A stretch of 6,248 nt of DNA from Elusimicrobiota bacterium (GTDB lineage: Bacteria > Elusimicrobiota > Elusimicrobia > 2-01-FULL-59-12 > JACPXA01), in assembly GCA_016196785.1 (NCBI GenBank), contig JACPXA010000165.1:1-6248 (forward strand), in the 5' to 3' direction. The notes below the pieces were generated by a model. That model saw only the letters and a list, made by a program, of their open reading frames with translations, was not told the DNA's origin and made no database searches. Positions 1-5,443 of the stretch are shown one piece after another (the first letter of the stretch is position 1; every line of letters starts with the position of its first letter). Both the position numbers and the translations under genes were made by a program.

Positions 1-156
1 AGGAGGGTGCGTATGGGGGATGAGACAAGAAAGGTGAGGAAAATAGAGTTGGGAGAACTGGTTTACCATTATCTAGATTGTGGGAAAACTGCGAAGAACC
101 CCACTCCATTCTGCACACTATCCCCAACCATCCCAGAAATCCTCCCCCTACACCAC
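1..156. other. Intergenic region downstream of dnaA, possible origin-proximal segment
   Basis: This stretch follows the dnaA stop codon and is more AT-rich than the genes beside it. It holds two similar motifs in the same orientation, GGGAGAACTG (51-60) and GGGAAAACTG (82-91), one mismatch apart. On the minus strand they read CAGTTYTCCC, and the second continues as TTTTCCCACA, which only loosely resembles a DnaA box. Also on the minus strand, a GATAAT hexamer lies 16 nt downstream of TTCGCA, a weak promoter-like pair pointing out of the window, where dnaN often follows dnaA. No terminator hairpin is visible. Origins often flank dnaA in bacteria, but there is no cluster of consensus boxes here, so an origin is only a possibility. 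Confidence 0.25.
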
Positions 157-1533
157 TTATGCACCATCTCCCCCCAACTTAATCTCCTGGATGATACGGT
201 TCAACAAGGCAGTAAAAAACGGGTCACTCGTGAGTCTCCCCTTAATCTTATTGCAGGCATGCATCACCGTCGTGTGATCCTTCCCGCCAAAGGCGGTTCC
301 GATCTCGGTGGTGGATAACTCGGTGAGGGTCCGAGCTAAATACATCGCCGTTTGTCGCGGGAAAGCGATCGCATCGGTCCGTCGTTTCGACTTCAAATCC
401 TTGACCTCCACATGGTAGTGACTGGCCACGACCTGCTGGATTCGCTCCATCGTGACCGGGGCCGACATCCCCTCGCGGAGGATGAGGTCCTTCAAGGTTT
501 CCCGGGCCGAGTCCACGGTCAGCGGGGTCCCCGTGAGTGACGAGAACGCCACGACGCGGATGAGGCACCCCTCCAGCTCTCGAATGTTGGAGCGGGCCTG
601 GTTGGCGAGGAACAGGATCACGTCATCGGGCACAAAGAGTTTTTCCGCCTCCGCCTTTTTCCGAAGAATCGCGATGCGGGTTTCGATGTCCGGCGGCTGG
701 ATGTCGGCCACCACCCCCCACTCAAACCGGGTGATCAACCGTTCTTGCAGGGTGGGGATCTCCTTGGGGGGGCGATCGCTGGAGATGACAATCTGCTTCC
801 GCGAGTCATAGAGGGTGTTAAAGGTGTAGAAAAACTCCTCCTGGGAGCTTTCCTTATCCACAAAGAATTGGATGTCGTCAATGAACAGGCAATCGAGGCT
901 GCGGTACTTGGTACGGAACTGCGGCATCTTCTCAAAGCGCAGGGAGTCAATGAACTCGTTGATGAACTTCTCGGAGGTGATGTAGAGCACCCGCGCCCCA
1001 GGCTTCGTCCGGTGGATGTAGTGCCCGATGGCATGGAGGAGATGCGTCTTCCCCAGCCCTACCCCGCCATAGAGGAAGAGCGGGTTATAGGCCTTCCCCG
1101 GATCCTTGGCCACCGCCTCCGCCGCCGCCTGGGCAAATCGGTTAGAGTGTCCTACGACGAAGGTTTCAAAGGTATATTTCGGGTTGAACGGATCGTCCGT
1201 GAAGGCGGTTTCCGCCCCGGGGAGCGGCAGGGGCTGGATGGCCTCGCCCGGGATTCCCGGCCCGTCGCCCAGCTCCTTCGTGAGCTGGTAAGCGAGGCGG
1301 ACCGGAGCCCCGGCGCGTTCTAAGAGGAGCTGCTCGATCTGCGCTTGGTAATGATCCCGAAGCCAATCCGAGAAGAACTTGTTGGGCACCTGCAGCGTGA
1401 ACCGATCCTCTTCCCACTGGAGCGGCTTTACCGGTCGGAGCCAGAGATCGAACGATTCCTCGTTCATCTGCGGCTTCAGGGAGATGAGGACCTCTTCCCA
1501 GAGGTCAGTGGCGGACTTCGTGAGTTCGGGCAT
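157..1533 (-). CDS. dnaA: Chromosomal replication initiator protein DnaA
   Basis: DnaA is the AAA+ ATPase that binds DnaA boxes at oriC, melts the origin and loads the replicative helicase; it is also a transcription regulator. The product is 458 aa, a normal length. Domain I (about 8-85, beginning LWEEVL) is the helicase/DnaA interaction module, followed by a short Gly/Pro-rich linker (about 88-110). The AAA+ domain has Walker A GGVGLGKT (156-163), Walker B LFIDD (216-220), a probable arginine finger R269 in TRFEWG and a sensor-II-like NIRELEG (316-322). Domain IV carries the DNA-binding signature GGKDHTTVMHA (416-426). I chose the ATG at 1533 because homology begins there; a TTG at 1593 would add 20 unconserved residues and overlap the rsmA stop as TTGA. 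Neither start has a clear Shine-Dalgarno sequence. The gap to rsmA is 56 nt, so co-transcription with surA-pdxA-rsmA is likely. No disrupted motifs are seen. Confidence 0.97.
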   Translation of the reverse strand: MPELTKSATDLWEEVLISLKPQMNEESFDLWLRPVKPLQWEEDRFTLQVPNKFFSDWLRDHYQAQIEQLLLERAGAPVRLAYQLTKELGDGPGIPGEAIQPLPLPGAETAFTDDPFNPKYTFETFVVGHSNRFAQAAAEAVAKDPGKAYNPLFLYGGVGLGKTHLLHAIGHYIHRTKPGARVLYITSEKFINEFIDSLRFEKMPQFRTKYRSLDCLFIDDIQFFVDKESSQEEFFYTFNTLYDSRKQIVISSDRPPKEIPTLQERLITRFEWGVVADIQPPDIETRIAILRKKAEAEKLFVPDDVILFLANQARSNIRELEGCLIRVVAFSSLTGTPLTVDSARETLKDLILREGMSAPVTMERIQQVVASHYHVEVKDLKSKRRTDAIAFPRQTAMYLARTLTELSTTEIGTAFGGKDHTTVMHACNKIKGRLTSDPFFTALLNRIIQEIKLGGDGA

Positions 1534-1589
1534 GTGGTAAATGTGGGGCGTCTCTATAGGGAAAGCGTAGCATTTGCTCCGTCTGGTCG

Positions 1590-2450
1590 TCAAGCGCTGT
1601 GGATCGCATTTTTCCGTCGAGGAATGAGGGATGTGACAGGAGTTCTAGCCAGCCGCAAAAAGTCCTCCACGCGAAGGTCTTCCGGGCGGCTCTTGGGGTC
1701 AATGCCCAGCCGCTCAAGCGTGCGCAGGAGATCCGATTTTGACGTGGGGCTGAAGGCGTTCAGCAGGGTCTTCCGCCGGTGATGAAAGGCCGTCTTAGCG
1801 AGGTGGAGGGCGCGGTCAATGACCGCGGGGGGCGCGAGCGGAGGGTGGCGGCGCAGACGGAGGATGGCAGACTCCACTTGAGGAATTGGTTGGAAGGCGG
1901 CAGGGGGGACAACGCTGACGAACGTCGGGGTAGCATAGAGCTGAGTCGCCACCGTCAACAACCCATAGGCGCGACGACCCGGGGGGCTCGTCAACCGCTC
2001 CGCCACTTCACGTTGCATCATGAGGGTGGCCTCTGACCAGCCGCTCCACGGCAACAAGCGCTGCAAAATGGGGGCGGTCACCGCATACGGCAAATTCCCC
2101 ATTACTTTGAAAGGGGGTGAGGAGAGAGCATACGTTGTATCTTCCCTCTCCCCTGGCGGGAGAGGGTGGGGGTGAGGGGGCACAAGAGCGTCGAGGTTCG
2201 TTCGTAAGAAATCACCGGTAATGATATTGAACTGTGGCACCGAGACCCACCGCCGACGCAGCTCGGCGCTTAGGACGGGATCAATTTCGATGGCGAGGAG
2301 GGACCGAACGCGGGGCAGAATCAACTCGGTCAGCGCCCCTCGCCCTGGGCCGATTTCCAGCACCACATCCTGCAGGGTCAGGTGGGCGTGATCGAGGATG
2401 TCGTGTGCGACCCCCGGGTCTATAAGAAAGTGCTGGCTCCACTTAGGCAT
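1590..2450 (-). CDS. rsmA: 16S rRNA (adenine1518-N6/adenine1519-N6)-dimethyltransferase RsmA (KsgA)
   Basis: RsmA uses S-adenosylmethionine to dimethylate two adjacent adenines in the 3'-terminal helix 45 hairpin of 16S rRNA, a late 30S assembly checkpoint; its loss gives kasugamycin resistance. The 286-aa product shows QHFLID near the N-terminus, SAM-binding motif I EIGPGRGAL (32-40), acidic EID (55-57), GDF (79-81), catalytic NLPY (119-122), QREVAERL (146-153) and FHHRRKTLLNAF (222-233) in the C-terminal domain. The spacing from motif I to NLPY is 87 residues against about 70 in E. coli KsgA (counted from memory). The excess maps to residues about 90-113, which are translated from a REP-like palindrome. 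The ATG at 2450 is preceded by a C-rich stretch with no Shine-Dalgarno sequence. Upstream lies pdxA, separated by a long inverted repeat; downstream lies dnaA. All catalytic motifs remain in frame, so the gene is probably functional. Confidence 0.96.
   Translation of the reverse strand: MPKWSQHFLIDPGVAHDILDHAHLTLQDVVLEIGPGRGALTELILPRVRSLLAIEIDPVLSAELRRRWVSVPQFNIITGDFLRTNLDALVPPHPHPLPPGEREDTTYALSSPPFKVMGNLPYAVTAPILQRLLPWSGWSEATLMMQREVAERLTSPPGRRAYGLLTVATQLYATPTFVSVVPPAAFQPIPQVESAILRLRRHPPLAPPAVIDRALHLAKTAFHHRRKTLLNAFSPTSKSDLLRTLERLGIDPKSRPEDLRVEDFLRLARTPVTSLIPRRKNAIHSA
2113..2177. repeat. REP-like palindromic repeat inside rsmA
   Basis: The core is a perfect 9-bp inverted repeat, CCCTCTCCC (2144-2152) and GGGAGAGGG (2158-2166), around a 5-nt CTGGC loop. 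It is followed by a G-rich arm, and a direct repeat GGGGGTGAGG flanks the structure (2113-2122 and 2168-2177). A smaller palindrome ATAC-GTT-GTAT sits at 2130-2140. The element is translated on the minus strand as residues about 90-113 of RsmA, including PHPHPLPPGERE. From memory, this Pro-rich peptide is a recurring signature of dispersed repeats that have entered coding sequences in many bacteria. The outer borders are uncertain, and the 55-bp spacing of the direct repeats is not a multiple of three, so simple target-site duplication does not explain it. Confidence 0.75.
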
Positions 2451-2453
2451 ATT

Positions 2454-2615
2454 CTAGAAGGGGGGAGCCGGGGCGGGGTGGGGTTCCGTGAAGACGTTCG
2501 CCTTGAAGGCTCACTCCACTTTGGCTTCGCCGCATAGGGTTCCTCGTGTAGCTCGAGATTTCCTCGGCTCAGCCAAAAGGCTTCACTTTACCCACCCCGC
2601 CCCGGCTCCTTCCAG
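2454..2615. repeat. Long inverted-repeat (MITE-like) element at the pdxA-rsmA junction
   Basis: The arms GGAGCCGGGGCGGGGTGGG (2464-2482) and its exact reverse complement (2591-2609) are 19 bp each. Allowing a GGGG insertion in the left arm and one transition, the match extends outward through CTAGAAGG (2454-2461) against CCTTCCAG (2608-2615). Nested inside are GTGAAG/CTTCAC (2488-2493 / 2581-2586) and TTTGGCT/AGCCAAA (2520-2526 / 2571-2577), so the segment could fold into a long imperfect stem. It begins 3 nt upstream of the rsmA ATG and covers the last codons of pdxA. Its size and terminal inverted repeats recall a miniature transposable element, but no target-site duplication is evident. 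A regulatory or transcript-processing hairpin is the alternative. Confidence 0.7.
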
Positions 2616-3564
2616 TACACCTCGCGAGCTGGGCGGCCAGCCGGATAGCTTCAATGAATGCGGAGGGGTCGGCAATTCCTTTGCCCGCAATGTCGTAGGC
2701 GGTTCCGTGGCCGGGGGCGGTGCGGATGAAGGGGAGGCCGACGGTCACATTGACCACAGCGCGCCGGGCATGGACTTTGAGGGCAATCAACGCCTGGTCA
2801 TGGTAGAGGGCCAACACGCCGTCCGCCTGTCCCTCGGCGGCGAGACCAAACGCGGTGTCGGCAGGCAACGGCCCGGTGAGCGGGATGCGCTCACGGCGGA
2901 GGCGGCGGACCGCCGGCAGGATCACGCGGCGCTCCTCCTCGCCCAGAAGACCCTCCTCACCTCCGTGCGGGTTCAGCGCGCAGACCACGATCTGCGGTGC
3001 CCGGAATCCGAAGAGCTCTCGTAGCGCCTGCCAGAAGAGCCGGCCAGTCTCAACCACCCGGCGGCTGGTGACGGCCCGAGAAAGCCGAGCGAGCGGGAGA
3101 TGACGAGTGACCAACGCCGTCCGAATCCGCCCTCCGACTAACAACATCGCAACAGGGGAAACCCCTGTCCGTTGGGCGAGCCACTCGGTGTGGCCGGCGA
3201 AAGGGATTCCTGCGCTCGCAACGGCGGCTTTCGACACCGGCGCGGTGACAAGCCCCTGCACATGGCCAGCCAGGGCGAGTTCGATGGCGAGATCAACCCA
3301 GGCGAGCGCCGCTCGTCCTGCATTCGGTTGGGCGTGCCCCAAGGTGAAGGACCGCCAGTCAGCAATCGGGACATGAAAGAACGAATCGCCTTGACGAGGA
3401 ACTCGGCAGCGGTGTTTCTTCCACAATCGCTCGTCCCCGATCACCACCGGCCGACACCACCGCCAGAGGTGGGAGGAGGCCAGCGCTTTGGCCACAAGCT
3501 CGGGGCCGATCCCGGCGGGGTCCCCGCAGGTGATGGCCAATCGGGGTAATGGGGAGCCGGTCAA
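2569..3564 (-). CDS. pdxA: 4-hydroxythreonine-4-phosphate dehydrogenase PdxA
   Basis: PdxA catalyses the NAD(P)+-dependent oxidation of 4-phosphohydroxy-L-threonine; the product decarboxylates to 3-amino-2-oxopropyl phosphate, which PdxJ uses to make pyridoxine 5'-phosphate in the DXP-dependent vitamin B6 route. With the TTG start at 3564 the protein is 331 aa (E. coli 329). Motifs are GDPAGIGPE near the N-terminus, GHTEW (His125, substrate contact), metal-binding histidines His155 (TRHLPL), His200 (NPHGGE) and His255 (YHDQ), then GLPFIRT and GHGTAYDIAGKG. The spacings 30-45-55 between these four histidines equal those of E. coli PdxA as I recall them. A GTG at 3624 would overlap surA by about 55 nt and add unconserved basic residues, so I reject it. 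The chosen start lies 5 nt after the surA stop, without a clear Shine-Dalgarno sequence, consistent with coupling. The last roughly 15 residues (after RLAAQLAR) are not family-like and are encoded by the inverted-repeat element. Confidence 0.95.
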   Translation of the reverse strand: MTGSPLPRLAITCGDPAGIGPELVAKALASSHLWRWCRPVVIGDERLWKKHRCRVPRQGDSFFHVPIADWRSFTLGHAQPNAGRAALAWVDLAIELALAGHVQGLVTAPVSKAAVASAGIPFAGHTEWLAQRTGVSPVAMLLVGGRIRTALVTRHLPLARLSRAVTSRRVVETGRLFWQALRELFGFRAPQIVVCALNPHGGEEGLLGEEERRVILPAVRRLRRERIPLTGPLPADTAFGLAAEGQADGVLALYHDQALIALKVHARRAVVNVTVGLPFIRTAPGHGTAYDIAGKGIADPSAFIEAIRLAAQLARCTGRSRGGVGKVKPFG

Positions 3565-3569
3565 CGTTC

Positions 3570-4679
3570 TTATTCGACGTCGTTGATTTTTAGGGTGGCG
3601 CTTTTCCGGAGGGAGGCCATCCACGTCTCAAACCGGTCGCGCGCATGTTCCTGGAAGAGATACTCGCGGAGCGGGTCCTGAAGATCGGTGAAGGCGGTTT
3701 TTCTGGCTGCCTTTTTTTCTTCGATCTTGATGATGTGGTATCCAAATTCTGTTTCGACCGGTTGCGAGACCTGCCCCACCGCCAACTTGAAAGCGATCGC
3801 CTCAAAGGGCGGGACCATGTCCCCGCGGCCAAAGGAACCCAGATCCCCCCCGCGTTCCCGGCTGCCCGGGTCTTCGGAATATCGCTGCGCCAGCTCCGCG
3901 AAGTCTTCGCCGCGGTCAAGGCGTTTTTTGAGGTCCTCAATCCGTCGTTTCACGGCGGTCCGGTCAACCAAGGAAGCCTTGGGATCGAGGCGGAGGAGGA
4001 TGTGTCTGGCACGGACGCGTTCGCCAAACTCCTGGCGGATCCGGTGGGCCAAGACGCGGAGCGAATCCTCCTCGGTCTTTGACGCCTGCGTCGGGTCTGG
4101 AGGCGGCGAAAGCGATTTGGCATTCAAGAGCGGTTGGAGTTTGGCAAAGAGCGCCTTCGCGTCGGCTTCCGTGGGGGTGGGAACCTTCGACTTAATCTCC
4201 TGGTCAATGAGTTTCATCACCGCCAACTGGTCTTGGATTCGCTGGTCGAACTGCGCGGCGGTGAGCCCTTCCTTCCGGAGCTCCGACTGGAACTCGTCCT
4301 CATTCTGGAACCGCTCGCGGACCTTCTTGATCCCATCCTCCAGCTCTCCTTTGCCCACCTTAATCTTCCGCTTCTTGGCCTCTTGACTGAGCAGCTTGTC
4401 GTCAACCATCTGTTCAAGGAGCCGCTTCTTCAGTTCCTTGAGCCGCTCAGGGGATTGGCTGGCGACCGGCGTCACCCGCTGGAACTGATCCACCACCGGG
4501 TTCGCGGTCCGCTCAAACTCCGACAGCAGAATCGCCTCCCCATTCACTATCGCCAAGGTCTTGTCCACCACCTTGGCCAGAGCGACTGGGGAGGTGCCCC
4601 CAGCAAGGAAGAAAGACATCCAGATGATGGGGGCGGTTTGGTAGCGTTTCCCAGACGAGATAACTCGCACGGGCGCCAT
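3570..4679 (-). CDS. surA: SurA-type periplasmic chaperone / peptidyl-prolyl cis-trans isomerase
   Basis: This is a secreted foldase of the SurA/PrsA/parvulin group, expected to help outer-membrane or periplasmic proteins fold. The 369-aa product starts with a signal peptide: a basic n-region (RVISSGKR), a hydrophobic core (about 15-33) and a likely cleavage after ALA at residue 35. A SurA_N-like helical chaperone region follows (about 36-165; VDKTLAIVNGEAIL, LLEQMVDDKLL), then a charged linker. A single parvulin domain occupies about 223-320, with RARHILL (223-229), GGDLGSFGRGDM (277-288) and FGYHIIKI (312-319). E. coli SurA has two parvulin domains; one domain is common in other phyla, so PpiC-like naming is also possible. 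The gene order surA-pdxA-rsmA supports surA. I chose the ATG at 4679, with AGGA 11 nt upstream; the TTG at 4727 would add 16 residues before the signal peptide. It is probably the first gene of the run. Confidence 0.9.
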   Translation of the reverse strand: MAPVRVISSGKRYQTAPIIWMSFFLAGGTSPVALAKVVDKTLAIVNGEAILLSEFERTANPVVDQFQRVTPVASQSPERLKELKKRLLEQMVDDKLLSQEAKKRKIKVGKGELEDGIKKVRERFQNEDEFQSELRKEGLTAAQFDQRIQDQLAVMKLIDQEIKSKVPTPTEADAKALFAKLQPLLNAKSLSPPPDPTQASKTEEDSLRVLAHRIRQEFGERVRARHILLRLDPKASLVDRTAVKRRIEDLKKRLDRGEDFAELAQRYSEDPGSRERGGDLGSFGRGDMVPPFEAIAFKLAVGQVSQPVETEFGYHIIKIEEKKAARKTAFTDLQDPLREYLFQEHARDRFETWMASLRKSATLKINDVE

Positions 4680-4812
4680 TCTAGCATATTTCCTGATAAA
4701 AACTCGATTCACGCCGATAACCACCAAGCAGAAAATCGTGCTGTTTAGGTCCTACTGTATATTCGTAAGAAACACTAATTTTGATTTTGGGGGGGTTTTT
4801 GTTTGCAGTTCA
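4680..4812. other. Intergenic gap upstream of surA with G7 homopolymer tract
   Basis: This 133-bp gap separates the AT-rich protease cassette from surA and must hold the promoter if surA starts a transcription unit. I found no -35/-10 pair on the minus strand good enough to call. A striking run TTTT-GGGGGGG-TTTTT lies at 4785-4800; on the minus strand it reads A5-C7-A4, so it is not an intrinsic terminator for the protease gene, and no hairpin precedes it. A +1-frame continuation of the protease reading frame runs across the tract to a TAG at 4752-4754. Confidence 0.5.
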
Positions 4813-5151
4813 CTAAAAACTTGGAGAAGGCCATCTATCACCAACTGCAATCGCTACGCCATTTGGGAATGTCAATGAAACATCATAAACATTACATGGA
4901 TGAGCCGCTGAAGACGGCGTTGCTATCGTTGTAACACCGCGAGGTATAAGATTAAGTTCCTTAATGGCTTCAGGCCGAATGGCCGTCCCCGAAGCGCCGG
5001 TGTCGATCAGCATGAGTGTCTCTTTCGAAGATGGAATGGATTTTCCTTCTTTTTGCAGCAAATCGGCAGCAGGTTGAGAAATGCCGATGCGTACTTGACA
5101 AACAGGTCCAATCTGCCGCAGGTTCGCTATTTGAGATGTGAAGGAAGGCAC
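4813..5151 (-). CDS. Retropepsin-like aspartic protease, probably C-terminally truncated
   Basis: The 112-aa product has the aspartic protease signature LIDTGASGTAI, with catalytic-type DTGAS at residues 50-54. The preceding GISQPAADLLQKEG region and the following Ala/Thr-Pro-Ser flap-like segment and YDVSLTFPNG (89-98) fit a small bacterial retropepsin family as I recall it. Such enzymes act as homodimers, each chain giving one Asp. Family members I recall run to about 145 residues and end with a hydrophobic segment around GLIGRD. Here the frame stops soon after GVAIAV. Shifting by +1 near 4844 gives VIDGLL and about 30 more residues to 4752, so a frameshift or decay is possible. The GTG start shares its G with the TAG stop of the upstream DUF5678-like gene (TAGTG) and has no Shine-Dalgarno sequence, indicating translational coupling. 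The substrate is unknown. Confidence 0.7.
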   Translation of the reverse strand: MPSFTSQIANLRQIGPVCQVRIGISQPAADLLQKEGKSIPSSKETLMLIDTGASGTAIRPEAIKELNLIPRGVTTIATPSSAAHPCNVYDVSLTFPNGVAIAVGDRWPSPSF

Positions 5152-5384
5152 TAGGTAAGGTGCGAATGAAAGAAATGAACGTTTTCTTCACGCTCAATTT
5201 CTTTGATCAAAAATGGAACATTGCCGAATTGCCTTAACCCGTCTTTCAGCGCATCTTCATAGGAGGTATAGATATCTAGTATCTTATCCCCTTTGATCAC
5301 AACAAACTTATGCTCTCCCTTTGAGACAAGTTCTGGACGACGCTGATTGAAGACTTGGTACTCATGTTCGAGCGATATCGGCAT
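5151..5384 (-). CDS. DUF5678-like small protein
   Basis: This 77-aa acidic/basic mixed protein has no signal peptide or membrane segment. Its core reads FVVIKGDKILDIYTSYEDAL (residues 27-46), followed by FGNVPFLIKEIE (53-64). This pattern of 'carried out as is' beta strands (VVIKGDKILDIY), a helix with YEDAL and a final FLI strand is what I recognise as DUF5678, a family without a known activity. The ATG at 5384 is chosen because it has a strong Shine-Dalgarno sequence, GGGAGGAG, about 7 nt upstream; an upstream TTG at 5411 lacks support. The gene is coupled to the downstream retropepsin-like gene through a 1-nt overlap. From memory, DUF5678 and small aspartic protease genes are neighbours in other bacteria, so the pair probably works as a unit. 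Base composition is clearly more AT-rich than dnaA or pdxA, hinting at separate acquisition. Confidence 0.75.
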   Translation of the reverse strand: MPISLEHEYQVFNQRRPELVSKGEHKFVVIKGDKILDIYTSYEDALKDGLRQFGNVPFLIKEIEREENVHFFHSHLT

Positions 5385-5386
5385 GT

Positions 5387-5400
5387 TCTTTCTCCTCCCT
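5387..5400 (-). promoter_or_regulatory. Strong ribosome binding site of the DUF5678-like gene
   Basis: The minus strand reads AGGGAGGAGAAAGAAC and then ATG. AGGAG (5392-5396) lies about 7 nt from the start codon, near-ideal spacing. It decides the start at 5384 and contrasts with pdxA, rsmA and dnaA, which lack a recognisable Shine-Dalgarno sequence. Confidence 0.8.
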
Positions 5401-5443
5401 AAGTTTAGCACAGAAAGCAGCGGAAAACAACGAAGATTCTTAC

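Noticed and set aside
13..318. Plus-strand ORF with a perfect AGGAGG (1-6) spaced 6 nt from an ATG at 13
   Set aside because: About half of it is antisense to the conserved dnaA 3' end, the protein has no recognisable domain, and its second half simply mirrors dnaA codons. The ribosome binding site is good, so a short transcript is not excluded, but the ORF is not supported as a gene.
745..1323. Long plus-strand ORF of 192 codons antisense to dnaA
   Set aside because: It mirrors the conserved AAA+ coding region; long antisense frames are expected in GC-rich genes, and it has no domain or ribosome binding site.
1505..1573. Short overlapping leader frame (ATG at 1573, with GGAG 3 nt upstream) in front of dnaA
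   Set aside because: It is 22 codons long, out of frame with dnaA, with poor spacing and no recognisable attenuator peptide or hairpin.
3688..4386. Plus-strand ORF of 232 codons antisense to surA
   Set aside because: It is a Ser/Arg-rich shadow frame opposite a clear parvulin/SurA gene, with no independent evidence.
4785..4800. TTTT-G7-TTTTT tract as a terminator
   Set aside because: On the minus (coding) strand it gives A and C runs without a preceding GC-rich hairpin, so it does not fit an intrinsic terminator.
5402..5430. Promoter-like pair TTGTTT / TGCTAAACT (17-nt spacer) on the minus strand before the DUF5678-like gene
   Set aside because: A transcript starting about 7 nt after this -10 would begin within the Shine-Dalgarno sequence, so it could not drive normal initiation at the ATG at 5384.
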